A DNA stretch of 43,834 nt from JAQUGA01 sp964521105. GTDB taxonomy: Bacteria > Bacteroidota > Bacteroidia > Bacteroidales > WCHB1-69. The stretch is taken from assembly GCA_964521105.1 (NCBI GenBank), contig CAZFPO010000015.1, positions 1 to 43,834 on the forward strand. Direction: 5' to 3'. Shown here piece by piece: positions 8,750 to 17,016 of this stretch. Position numbers and translations under genes: made by a program. The notes under the pieces are model-generated. The model was not told the origin of the DNA. It made no database searches and saw only the letters and a program-made list of their open reading frames with translations. Position 1 is the first letter of the stretch, and each line of letters begins with the position of its first letter.

Positions 8750-10570
8750 ATGAAAAAAGCTTACTCATCTCGACAAAATATTATCATATTATTTTTTTTA
8801 ATTGTTGGCATTTTATTCACTTTAAGGCTTTTCTATATTCAAGTAATTGACGATAGTTGGGAAATTTCATCAAATAAAAACGCATTACGGAATAAAATTC
8901 AATATCCATCACGAGGACTTATTTATGACAGAACTGGTAAATTGATGGTTTATAACGAAGCAACTTATGATTTAATGGTTGTTCCAAATCAAATTAGCCA
9001 ACTTGATACATTAGAATTAGCAAATTTATTAGATATAACGGTTGAAGAAGTTAGAAATAGGTTAATTAAAGCTCGAAATTACTCCTTGTTTGCTTCGTCA
9101 ATTTTTGAAAAACAGATTACTAAAGAAACATACGGCTTTATTGAGGAAAAACTATACAAGTTTCCAGGATTTTATGTTCAGCCTCGAACATTACGATACT
9201 ACCCCTTGCCTATTGCGGCTCATACCTTAGGCTACATTGGTGAAGTAAACGACAAAATATTAAGCGAAAACCCTTATTACTCCATAGGCGACTATATTGG
9301 AATTAGCGGAATTGAAAAATCGTACGAAGAAGTTTTGCGTGGCAGAAAAGGGGTTCGCGTTATGATGGTTGATGTTCATAACAGGGAAAAAGGATCTTTT
9401 AGAAACGGAGAATTTGATACCGTAGCAATTCCGGGTAAAAGCATTTGGTCGAGCATCGACATGAAATTACAAGAATATGGCGAAAAATTAATGCAAAATA
9501 AAAAAGGGAGTATTGTTGCTATTGAACCCTCAACTGGAGAAATATTGTGTATTGTTTCTAGCCCAAGTTACGACCCCAATTTAATGGTTGGTCATTCTCG
9601 TTCGAAAAATTACATAAAATTATTAAAAGATTCAATCAATAAACCATTGTTTAACAGAGCATTAATGGCACTTTATCCACCAGGGTCAACCTTTAAAATT
9701 GCAAACGCATTAATAGGTTTGCAAGAGGGAGTTTTAACACCCGAAACAAAATTTTCTTGTGAGGGTGGTTTTATTTTTGGAAATTTAAAAGTCGGGTGTC
9801 ATAATCATGCTTCACCCTTAAACTTACAGCAATCCATTCAGCACTCATGTAATGCATACTATTGCAAAGCTTTTAGAGCAATAATTGATAATCGAAAAAA
9901 ATATAAAACTACGCGTGAAGCCTATAATAAATGGCGTTCATATTTGGTAAAAATGGGATTTGGCACTACTTTCGATACCGATTTACCGTACGAATTAAAA
10001 GGCTTTATTCCAACAGCCGAATATTACGATAAATATCATGGAAAAAATCGCTGGAAATCATTATCTATCATTTCGCTAGGAATAGGACAAGGTGAATTAG
10101 GAACAACTCCTCTGCAATTGGCTAATTTTACAGCTATGATTGCAAATCGAGGATATTACTTTAAACCCCATATTGTTAGAGCTATTGGCAGACAAAACAG
10201 TTTGAATAAAAAATATTCTCAAAGAAATTACGTCGGAATAAATCCCGAACATTTTATCCCAGTTATTCAAGGCATGGAAAATGTTGTTTTAGCCGGAACA
10301 GCTACAAAGGCAAGAATTTCGGATATTACTACCGCCGGAAAAACTGGAACAGCTCAAAACCCTCATGGTAAAGATCACGCCCTTTTTATAGGATTTGCTC
10401 CTATCGACAAACCTCAAATTGCAATAGCAGTGGTTGTAGAAAATGCCGGATTTGGCGGTGTATGGGCTGCTCCTATTGCCAGTTTAATGATTGAATACTA
10501 CTTTAACAGAAAAATAACTCGATTAGATATGGAAGCCTCATTAAAAACACTAAATTTAATACATCCATGA
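8750..10570 (+). CDS. mrdA: Penicillin-binding protein 2 (elongasome transpeptidase)
   Basis: This class B PBP crosslinks peptidoglycan during cell elongation. A single N-terminal membrane anchor (about 10-27) is followed by the PBP dimerisation domain and then the transpeptidase domain. The active-site motifs are present: STFK (about residue 313, within YPPGSTFKIANALIG), SCN (in QHSCNAYYC) and KTG (in AGKTGTAQNPHGKDHALFIG). The 606-residue length is normal for the Bacteroidota. It overlaps the RodA gene by 4 bp, so the partner glycosyltransferase is co-translated. Confidence 0.96.
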   Translation: MKKAYSSRQNIIILFFLIVGILFTLRLFYIQVIDDSWEISSNKNALRNKIQYPSRGLIYDRTGKLMVYNEATYDLMVVPNQISQLDTLELANLLDITVEEVRNRLIKARNYSLFASSIFEKQITKETYGFIEEKLYKFPGFYVQPRTLRYYPLPIAAHTLGYIGEVNDKILSENPYYSIGDYIGISGIEKSYEEVLRGRKGVRVMMVDVHNREKGSFRNGEFDTVAIPGKSIWSSIDMKLQEYGEKLMQNKKGSIVAIEPSTGEILCIVSSPSYDPNLMVGHSRSKNYIKLLKDSINKPLFNRALMALYPPGSTFKIANALIGLQEGVLTPETKFSCEGGFIFGNLKVGCHNHASPLNLQQSIQHSCNAYYCKAFRAIIDNRKKYKTTREAYNKWRSYLVKMGFGTTFDTDLPYELKGFIPTAEYYDKYHGKNRWKSLSIISLGIGQGELGTTPLQLANFTAMIANRGYYFKPHIVRAIGRQNSLNKKYSQRNYVGINPEHFIPVIQGMENVVLAGTATKARISDITTAGKTGTAQNPHGKDHALFIGFAPIDKPQIAIAVVVENAGFGGVWAAPIASLMIEYYFNRKITRLDMEASLKTLNLIHP

Positions 10571-11832
10571 GTAAAATAGGTCGCCAATCTCTATTTGCAA
10601 ATATCGACTGGATAATAGTATTAATTTATCTGTTTTTAGTACTCTTTGGTTGGCTTAACATTCATGCTGCTACATTCAACGAAACTTCAAAAGGGCTGTT
10701 CGATTTTGAACGAAGTAGTGGAAAACAATTTGTTTGGATTTGTATAGCAATTATTTTAGCCTTATTTATTATTGTTGTTGATGCTAAATTTTACACCACA
10801 TTTGCCTATCTTTTTTATGGAATCACCATCTTACTTTTAATTTTTGTAATTTTTGGTGGTTCCGAAGTATCTGGTGCAAAATCATGGATTGGATACGGTG
10901 ATTTGGGTATTCAACCATCCGAATTTGCAAAAATAGCTACAGCATTAGCTTTAGCTAAATATTTAGGTGAATCGAATCGAAATATTGAAAATATTAAAAC
11001 TCAAATAGTTTCATTTGCCTTTTTTGTAATCCCAATGATTATCATTTTATTACAAAATGACACCGGTTCGGCTATTGTATTTTTAATTTTTATGTTTGTT
11101 TTATACCGCGAGGGAATGCCTGGCACACTGATTTGGGCTGGTTTGATATTTATTTTAATTTTTGTGCTTACGCTGTTGTTTTCATATATTCATATTTTTA
11201 TTGGCGTTGCTATCTTAACCCTTTTCTTTTGGTACTTTATCCGAAAATTTCGAAAAGATGTTATTCGACTTATATTAATTGCCCTTGCAATTTCGGTATT
11301 TTCGTTCACCGTTGATATAATTTTTGAAAAAGTACTCCAACCTCATCAAAAAAATCGTATTGAAGTATTATTAGGTATTAAAACAGACCTTAAAGGAGCT
11401 GGATATAACGTTAATCAATCAAAAATTGCAATTGGTTCGGGTGGATTTTTTGGCAAAGGATATTTAAATGGAACACAAACTAAATTCAGATTTGTCCCCG
11501 AACAAAGTACCGACTTTATTTATTGTACTGTAGGAGAAGAATGGGGGTTTTTAGGCAGTGTTACTGTTATAATCTTATATCTCATTTTACTAATTCGTAT
11601 TGTACTTCAATCGGAACGACAGCGTTCACATTTTAGCAGGATATATGGGTACGGAGTTGCTGGTATTTTATTTACACACTTTGCTATTAATATTGGAATG
11701 ACATTAGGACTTGTTCCAGTAATTGGCATTCCCCTGCCGTATATTAGCTATGGTGGGTCATCACTATTGGCTTTTACTATACTACTTTTTATTTTTATTA
11801 AATTAGATATGAATCGTCAAAATGTAGTGTAG
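10567..11832 (+). CDS. rodA: Rod-shape-determining protein RodA (SEDS glycosyltransferase)
   Basis: A 421-residue SEDS-family polytopic protein with about ten membrane helices. Signature stretches are GAKSWIGYGDLGIQPSEFAK, LLQNDTGSAIVF, FVPEQSTDFIYCTVGEEWGF and PVIGIPLPYISYGGSS. It polymerises lipid II glycan strands in the elongasome with PBP2. The ATG overlaps the PBP2 stop by 4 bp. An extra hydrophobic stretch around residues 180-250 is usual in Bacteroidota RodA. Confidence 0.96.
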   Translation: MSKIGRQSLFANIDWIIVLIYLFLVLFGWLNIHAATFNETSKGLFDFERSSGKQFVWICIAIILALFIIVVDAKFYTTFAYLFYGITILLLIFVIFGGSEVSGAKSWIGYGDLGIQPSEFAKIATALALAKYLGESNRNIENIKTQIVSFAFFVIPMIIILLQNDTGSAIVFLIFMFVLYREGMPGTLIWAGLIFILIFVLTLLFSYIHIFIGVAILTLFFWYFIRKFRKDVIRLILIALAISVFSFTVDIIFEKVLQPHQKNRIEVLLGIKTDLKGAGYNVNQSKIAIGSGGFFGKGYLNGTQTKFRFVPEQSTDFIYCTVGEEWGFLGSVTVIILYLILLIRIVLQSERQRSHFSRIYGYGVAGILFTHFAINIGMTLGLVPVIGIPLPYISYGGSSLLAFTILLFIFIKLDMNRQNVV

Positions 11833-11886
11833 GTAAACAATTTTATATTAAAATGGTTATTTTATAACATAAACATTAGAAGAAAA

Positions 11887-12963
11887 ATGAAATTTGAAGA
11901 ACTTTTACAAAAAGAGAGTTTCACAAAAGATGAGATAATTCGATTGCTTGAATGTAATGAACCAGAACGCAAATTGTTGTTTGCTGAATCGGCTCGAATC
12001 AAGGAAAAATATATTGGAAATAAAGTTTATTTTAGAGGATTGGTTGAGTTTTCAAACATTTGTGCAAAAAATTGCTATTATTGTGGCATTCGAGCTGGAA
12101 ATTCAAAAAATATTCGTTATCAAGTAACTGAAGAAGAAGTGTTGGAAGCTGCTAAATATGCTTTTGATGAAGGCTATGGCTCAATGGTTATTCAAGCAGG
12201 CGAACGTTCGGATAAAAAGTTTGTCGACCAAATTACAAATCTTTTATCTCGCATTAAAGAGATGAGTAATGGAAAATTAGGCATCACGCTTTCGTTGGGC
12301 GAACAAAGCGAAGAAACTCTCAAAACGTGGTTTGATGCTGGCGCTCATCGATATTTAATTCGTATCGAAGCTTCAAATAGAGACCTTTATTCGAAATTGC
12401 ACCCCAATAACAAAACTCACGATTACGATGTGCGTTTGAAAAGTTTAAAATTACTTCGCAAAGTTGGTTATCAAGTGGGTACAGGTGTTATGATTGGACT
12501 ACCTTTTCAAACCTTGAGCGATTTAGCCGATGATTTGTTATTTATGAAAGAATTGGATATTGATATGTGCGGAATGGGACCTTACATCGAACATGAAGAT
12601 ACGCCTCTTTTCCAATATCGCGAACAGCTAATTAGCAAAGAAGAAAGGTTTATTTTATCGTTAAAAATGGTTGCCATTCTTCGAATCATGATGAAAGATA
12701 TTAACATTGCTGCCACTACAGCCATGCAAACATTGGACGATGTTGGTCGCGAAAAAGCCATTCGCATAGGTGCAAATATTATTATGCCAAATCTTACTCC
12801 AGTAAAATATCGTGAAAGTTATTTATTGTACGAAGATAAGCCGTGCATAGACGAAGAGGCATCGGAATGTAAAAACTGTTTAGAAGCCCGAATTAAAATT
12901 TCAGGAGCCGAAATTGGATATGGAGAGTGGGGTGACTCAAAACACTTCGATAAAAGGAACTAA
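11887..12963 (+). CDS. hydE: [FeFe]-hydrogenase maturase HydE (radical SAM)
   Basis: A 358-residue radical SAM enzyme with CAKNCYYC (Cys near 59, 63 and 66) for the catalytic 4Fe-4S cluster. A second cysteine set near the C-terminus, CIDEEASECKNC, has the C-x7-C-x2-C spacing known from HydE, which helps separate it from the related methylornithine synthase PylB and from BioB. HydE acts with HydF and HydG to build the dithiomethylamine-bridged diiron site. None of these partners nor a hydrogenase lies in this window, so the gene is an orphan here. Confidence 0.88.
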   Translation: MKFEELLQKESFTKDEIIRLLECNEPERKLLFAESARIKEKYIGNKVYFRGLVEFSNICAKNCYYCGIRAGNSKNIRYQVTEEEVLEAAKYAFDEGYGSMVIQAGERSDKKFVDQITNLLSRIKEMSNGKLGITLSLGEQSEETLKTWFDAGAHRYLIRIEASNRDLYSKLHPNNKTHDYDVRLKSLKLLRKVGYQVGTGVMIGLPFQTLSDLADDLLFMKELDIDMCGMGPYIEHEDTPLFQYREQLISKEERFILSLKMVAILRIMMKDINIAATTAMQTLDDVGREKAIRIGANIIMPNLTPVKYRESYLLYEDKPCIDEEASECKNCLEARIKISGAEIGYGEWGDSKHFDKRN

Positions 12964-13031
12964 CATAAATCACTCTATCTGTAAGATTGAATTCATTAAC
13001 GATTGTATAAAAAAATTTTAAAATTTGCTCA

Positions 13032-13592
13032 ATGAATGAATCTGAACTAATTTCTGGTGCAATTCAAAAAGAGCGATTAGCCTGCGAGTTATTATACAAA
13101 ACACACAAAAACAGGGTTTTCAATGTTATTTTGCCAATGGTTCAAAATGACAAAGAAGCCGAAGACTTATTACAAGAAACGTTTATTGATTTTTTCGAAA
13201 ACCTTCACAAATTTAAACAAGAATCGTCATTATCTACATGGATTACCCGATTGGCTATTAACAAAGCCTTAGAATCGATTAGGAAAGCAAAACGGAAAAA
13301 GCGTTTTTCAATTTTCACATCTTCAATAAACAGTCCTCATCATGAAATTGAATCAACTTGGATGCATCCGGGAATAAAACTTGAAAACAAAGAAAATGCT
13401 CAAATTTTATTCAAAGCACTTAATTCCTTAAAAGAAAATTATAGAGTGGCGTTTACTCTTCACAAAATTGAAGGATTATCGCATAAAGAGATCAGTGAGA
13501 TTATGCAAATTTCAATATCTGCTGTCGAAACATTAGTACATCGTGCTAAAAAGGAGCTTAAAATGTATGTCGAAAAAAATATGGATTTATAA
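13032..13592 (+). CDS. ECF RNA polymerase sigma factor
   Basis: A 186-residue sigma-70-family protein with only regions 2 and 4. Region 2 includes AEDLLQETFIDFFENLHKF and STWITRLAINKALESIRKAKRKKR (about 45-95). Region 4 (about 128-180) has SHKEISEIMQISISAVETLVHRAKKEL, a helix-turn-helix for the -35 element. It probably controls the membrane and periplasmic genes that resume at 17362. The sequence after its stop carries a repeat that recurs just before that gene, suggesting the two were once adjacent. Confidence 0.92.
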   Translation: MNESELISGAIQKERLACELLYKTHKNRVFNVILPMVQNDKEAEDLLQETFIDFFENLHKFKQESSLSTWITRLAINKALESIRKAKRKKRFSIFTSSINSPHHEIESTWMHPGIKLENKENAQILFKALNSLKENYRVAFTLHKIEGLSHKEISEIMQISISAVETLVHRAKKELKMYVEKNMDL

Positions 13593-13600
13593 ATTCTATC

Positions 13601-13634
13601 ATTTTTTATCCATCTGCAAGATTTATTTTTTTTG
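13601..13634. repeat. Left copy of the direct repeat flanking a 3.7-kb insert
   Basis: It contains TATCCATCTGCAAGATTTAT between T runs and starts 9 bp after the sigma-factor stop. An identical core, with slightly longer T runs, recurs at 17293-17329. Confidence 0.8.
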
Positions 13635-13755
13635 AACGAAATCCCGCGATAGCAAAAACAGTGTGAGTGTGGAGAGTGAGTTCGGAAATCTTGACTGTCA
13701 TACCAAAGGCAGATAATTAAATTGAAATTTCGAAATTTTTATTTTTTTCTTTTGT

Positions 13756-14133
13756 CGTCGAGCAGAGTCGAGACGCCGATGGATAGTGCTTTTAGTGCTT
13801 GGATTCGTACGTCTCGACTACGCTCGACGTCCAGTTTTTCACCGCGATAGCGTAATCAAATAGATGCATCAGTCCGTCAGCTGACGGACTTATACCTTTA
13901 AAATCTAAAAACACTAAAATTGCTAAACTCGTGCGGTGGGTTGGAAAAAACGGCGAGGGTGACGGTGGCGAGAATGGCATAAAGCGTTGCAAATCTTAAA
14001 AGTGCTTTAGCATCGTTTCGGTGCGAACCGAAACCGACTTTTATTAGATTTGTAGCTTTATGGCAGTGGGGGTGGATAGCATCGTTTTTTCTTGACTTTT
14101 TTGGATACTTTTTGTGTCAAGACAAAAAGTATC
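13756..14133. repeat. Chain of palindromes in a 500-bp non-coding stretch
   Basis: At least four structures lie in a row. CGTCGAGCAGAGTCGAGACG (13756-13775) pairs with 13810-13829 (18 of 20 positions). AGTCCGTCAGCTGACGGACT (13871-13890) is a perfect 20-bp palindrome. A nested hairpin spans 13990-14052, with inner stem TTTCGGT/ACCGAAA at 14016-14033. GATACTTTTTGT (14104-14115) pairs perfectly with 14122-14133. I see no gene between 13593 and 14141. Confidence 0.7.
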
Positions 14134-14141
14134 GAAGAAAA

Positions 14142-14399
14142 TTGTATTTTTACAAAAACATATCCCAATTGAGCAATAATTATAAAATATATTTGTATAA
14201 TATTGATAGTGAGTATTTTAACTTACACAATCCGTACAGGTTTGGCTTTAATGGGCAGGCGTGTCCGCCCTTTTGGAGGAAGCTCGATAACGAGATACAA
14301 GGCAGTGGAAATTCTTACGATTTTGGTGCTAGGATATATGATTCGAGGTTTGGCATATTTTTGACTGCCATTTCTTTAGCAAAAACCAACTATCTTTAG
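14142..14399 (+). pseudogene. Rhs-type protein fragment, copy 1 (with core remnant)
   Basis: Starting at LYFYKN, the frame reads through YRFGFNGQ and then NEIQGSGNSYDFGARIYDSRFG. This is the hallmark Rhs/YD-repeat-associated core seen just before the variable tip of polymorphic toxins. The usual EKD after GFNGQ is replaced by about nine unrelated residues encoded by a GC-rich near-palindrome at 14253-14270. The protein lacks any upstream YD repeats, so it is a remnant. A small orphan gene follows at 14433. Confidence 0.75.
14253..14270. repeat. GC-rich near-palindrome inserted in the Rhs core remnant
   Basis: GGGCAGGCGTGTCCGCCC is an imperfect inverted repeat that interrupts the conserved GFNGQEKDNE coding pattern in frame. 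It is far more GC-rich than its surroundings. Confidence 0.55.
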
Positions 14400-14432
14400 A
14401 GAAAATGATGTTCCAGAAATAATAAGAATATT

Positions 14433-14876
14433 ATGAAGAAATTGACTATAATAATAACAATAATTGTAGCTACCATGATTTTTCTGAGTATGCTCGCTAG
14501 AGGCATTCTAAACAGAGATGAAGAAATCAAGAAAGCTGAAATTTTAAATCAACGAAAGTATTATTATGTGGTGGAAAACGATACGAATATACACGAGGGT
14601 TTATTTATTGAAGATTTAAAATATAAAGATTCATTAGTAAAATTTTATGATGATTTTTTTGCCGATACTACTGGGTTTATAAGTGTAAACTTTGAATCAA
14701 CCCCAATACCTCTCGATACTGCTGTAAATATTGTTGAATATGCAACTAAGGATTCCTCAATAGTGAAGGTGATTTTCCATTATAAAACAGAATATAGTGA
14801 GCAATACAATCAGGTTGGATATGTACTTTCAAAATTTTTACACGATAAAAAATCTACGGATGAAATAGTTAAATAA
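14433..14876 (+). CDS. Membrane-anchored orphan protein, possible immunity protein
   Basis: A 147-residue protein with one N-terminal hydrophobic helix (about 4-25) followed by a charged, probably periplasmic domain (KAEILNQRKYYYVVENDTN...). I do not recognise the domain. It sits 33 bp after the Rhs-core remnant, the position of an immunity gene in polymorphic toxin loci; that role is inference from position. The toxin tip that it would neutralise is not present. Confidence 0.6.
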   Translation: MKKLTIIITIIVATMIFLSMLARGILNRDEEIKKAEILNQRKYYYVVENDTNIHEGLFIEDLKYKDSLVKFYDDFFADTTGFISVNFESTPIPLDTAVNIVEYATKDSSIVKVIFHYKTEYSEQYNQVGYVLSKFLHDKKSTDEIVK

Positions 14877-14943
14877 AAAAATATCCATTCATTTTAAAGA
14901 ATTATCTAAAAATATAACACATGATTAAAAATATAAAAGAAAT

Positions 14944-15093
14944 TTGTATTTTTACAAAAACAAAACCCATTTGAGCAATAATTATAAAATCGGTTTGTAT
15001 AATACTGATAGTCTGTACTTTAATTCGCATATTTCGTACGAGTTTGGCTTTTATGGGCGAATGAAAAAAGGTTGGGGAGAGGGTGAAATTTAG
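14944..15093 (+). pseudogene. Rhs-type protein fragment, copy 2
   Basis: The frame reads LYFYKNKTHLSNNYKIGLYN, then a segment ending YEFGFYGR and a stop at 15091. It is clearly homologous to copy 1 (LYFYKNISQLSNNYKIYLYN, then YRFGFNGQ). It breaks off exactly where the Rhs core motif would continue. It is followed by about 240 bp that may be a decayed tip, including a 49-codon frame at 15132-15281 of no recognised family, and then by an orphan gene at 15334. Confidence 0.65.
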
Positions 15094-15333
15094 ACCCAAA
15101 ACCTCAAATAAATATTAGTGAATGTGCAGTGATGGTTAATACTCCAATATGTGTTGCATGCGTAAGCGAAAAATACATAGACGTTGTAATCTGCTATATT
15201 CAAAAAGTATTGGATATCAATGATTTTATTCAGATTGTTGAAAAAATGATATTCATGAGCAAATTGAAGAAAACAAAATAATTGAGAATACAAAACGTTC
15301 TTAAAGCAATTCTTAAATAAAAAATAATTACCG

Positions 15334-15801
15334 ATGAACTATATTATTTTCAAATCTCATAGACCCATTGTAGCATATTTATATGTTATTTGCATGTTAG
15401 CATTGCTAATCTTTTTTTTTATTATTTCATTAAATATATTAATTAGTTTTTTTTATTGTTCAATTATTGGAGGTTTACTTTATTTTTTTCTTTTAAGAGA
15501 TGGACATTTAATAGAACTGTATAGTAATCGAATAATTGTTAAAAGTCTTTTAGGAAAGATTAAAATCGATTGCTATTTTGACAAGGTTATTTATTATGAT
15601 TATTATAGGAGTATATATTGTCTTTTATCCCCTAAAGTTCGATCTAATTTAGTTGAGAAACCTTATGATACGTTGTATTTAAAAATTGAACATAATAAAA
15701 GCATTACCGAATATGAAATTCATTTGAATTTATTTGTTTTTGAGTTTAGTAAACTATTAAGGATTTTAAAGGATCAATATCCGAACGCAATGAATAGATA
15801 A
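15334..15801 (+). CDS. Two-helix membrane protein, orphan, possible immunity protein
   Basis: A 155-residue protein with two adjacent hydrophobic helices (about 12-38 and 39-52) and a soluble C-terminal half made of beta-strand-like stretches (LIELYSNRIIVKSLLGKIKIDCYF and similar). This layout resembles membrane-anchored bacterial PH-like proteins, but the match is only structural in flavour. It follows Rhs fragment copy 2. Codon use is very AT-rich. Function is unknown; an immunity role is inferred from position. Confidence 0.6.
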   Translation: MNYIIFKSHRPIVAYLYVICMLALLIFFFIISLNILISFFYCSIIGGLLYFFLLRDGHLIELYSNRIIVKSLLGKIKIDCYFDKVIYYDYYRSIYCLLSPKVRSNLVEKPYDTLYLKIEHNKSITEYEIHLNLFVFEFSKLLRILKDQYPNAMNR

Positions 15802-15811
15802 TCCATTCATT

Positions 15812-15839
15812 TAGGTTGTGTGCCAATTAGCACTTTTTT
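15812..15839 (+). terminator. Putative terminator after the 15334 gene
   Basis: GTGC-caatta-GCAC forms a short stem at about 15820-15833 and is followed by TTTTTTT. The stem is only 4-6 bp, so this is a weak call. Confidence 0.45.
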
Positions 15840-15847
15840 TGGACTCA

Positions 15848-15877
15848 GAATCAGCGATTTTCATCGCTGAAACGATT
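15848..15877. repeat. Dispersed palindrome, copy 1
   Basis: GAATCAGCGAT and ATCGCTGAAAC flank a short loop. A very similar element with a mutated left arm lies at 29077-29106 after another gene, so this is a dispersed intergenic repeat. Confidence 0.6.
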
Positions 15878-15934
15878 AAGTGTTTGTAATCCAATTCGTT
15901 TATGCGAATTGAAACAACCACTAAATCGGGGCTA

Positions 15935-16099
15935 AATCAAATTAATCCAAGATTTTCTATTTAAAAAATCTCAATCTTGCATAAATTTGATTAAACAAGA
16001 AAAAAAGTATGAGCCTGCCTGGTATGCATATTCCGATAGAGTTTCTGTTAGAGTGCAAGTCGTTAATAGAATTGTACTTATACAGAAACCGTATCGGAA
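15935..16099. repeat. Two large hairpins in tandem
   Basis: Hairpin A pairs 15935-15954 with 15973-15992 (18 of 20 positions, 18-nt loop). Hairpin B pairs 16031-16061 with about 16069-16099 (TTCCGATA...TATCGGAA at the ends, with a GTTTCTGT/ACAGAAAC block inside, about 24 of 31 positions). They occupy the 480-bp gap between two orphan genes. No coding potential is seen. They could be a small mobile element remnant or a structured RNA. Confidence 0.65.
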
Positions 16100-16158
16100 A
16101 CATAGGGCGTGGAAGAAATTATTTTAAAAATCAATAGGATAAATGAAGATAATTTTAG

Positions 16159-16260
16159 TATTTTTACAAAAATATAACCCATTTTAGCAATTTTAAAAAA
16201 TTCGGCTTATACAATATCGTTGGTGAATGATTTAAGTCGTACATTCCAGTAAATTAACTG
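16159..16260 (+). pseudogene. Rhs-type protein fragment, copy 3 (most decayed)
   Basis: The frame reads YFYKNITHFSNFKKFGLYN and then a TGA. This is the same segment as copies 1 and 2 with further decay. It immediately precedes the orphan membrane gene at 16280, repeating the arrangement seen twice upstream. Confidence 0.55.
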
Positions 16261-16279
16261 ATAGAAATTTAACTAAAAG

Positions 16280-16621
16280 ATGAAAAATAAAAAAACAATA
16301 ATTTGGGGCATCTGTTTAATTCAAATACTAATAATAGTTTTAATACAGATTATAATGAATTACAATGTGATAAAAAGTATCAGCGATAATAATACTAGAA
16401 ATTCTTTCTTACTTATCATAAATGGCAATTATATGAATTTTGGTTTATTTTTAAGCTTCAGTTTGACATTTTTGTCAACAATTATTATGAACAAGTTTGT
16501 TTTTCATTTAGAATTAAAAGTTTTCAGAATATTGTTCTTATCTATTATTTTTTGTATTTTCTATTTATTTTTTTATACTATTTCTTATTGGGTTTTTCTA
16601 ATTCCATACTTGACGAAATAG
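16280..16621 (+). CDS. Three-helix membrane protein, orphan, possible immunity protein
   Basis: A 113-residue, very hydrophobic protein with about three membrane helices (roughly 7-28, 52-72 and 82-108). No family is recognised. Small multi-pass proteins like this are common as immunity proteins against pore-forming or membrane-acting toxin tips, and this one follows Rhs fragment copy 3; both points together are only suggestive. Confidence 0.55.
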   Translation: MKNKKTIIWGICLIQILIIVLIQIIMNYNVIKSISDNNTRNSFLLIINGNYMNFGLFLSFSLTFLSTIIMNKFVFHLELKVFRILFLSIIFCIFYLFFYTISYWVFLIPYLTK

Positions 16622-16752
16622 CCCTGCAATTTCCGAGATGACTTGCAATATATTCGGAACATAAATACAAAATCATACAAACAAAAGCTTCATTATGGGA
16701 CATTTTTATTAAAGAAGTAATACTGTTTTGTAAGAATTTTGTATGGCAATTT

Positions 16753-17016
16753 TTAATAATGTCCTTTTAATGAGTATATGTATAGAACGCTATTTTCTAA
16801 ATCAAGACTATATATAAAGCGATGCTCATTGTTGATTCTGCGGGACCATTTACCAGTAAGTTTGTGTTTTAAGGGTTCAGGATTTCCGATGCCTTTATAA
16901 GGATTATTAATAATCGCATCTTTTAATTCAGATATTTTATTTTGAATTTTCACATTGTTCGTCTTTTTCCAGTATTCAATGTGTTTAATGGCAGTTTCGG
17001 ATAAAACTATTTCCAT
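16753..17016 (-). CDS. yoeB: YoeB-family toxin (ribosome-dependent endoribonuclease)
   Basis: An 87-residue Txe/YoeB toxin of typical length. Characteristic stretches are GIGNPEPLKHKLTGKWSRRI and NEHRFIYSL. The residues that match the catalytic set of E. coli YoeB are present: Glu47, Arg66, His86 and Tyr87 (C-terminal HY). It cleaves mRNA in the ribosomal A site when freed from its antitoxin. The antitoxin gene lies upstream and overlaps by 10 bp. The pair lies inside the putative insert. Confidence 0.9.
   Translation of the reverse strand: MEIVLSETAIKHIEYWKKTNNVKIQNKISELKDAIINNPYKGIGNPEPLKHKLTGKWSRRINNEHRFIYSLDLENSVLYIYSLKGHY

Noticed and set aside
13792..13992. Minus-strand frame across the palindrome chain
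   Set aside because: It exists only because of the GC-rich repeats; composition and repeats argue against a protein.
15132..15281. 49-codon frame after Rhs fragment copy 2
   Set aside because: It has no recognised family and no start signals. It could be a decayed toxin tip, but it is too short to support a call.
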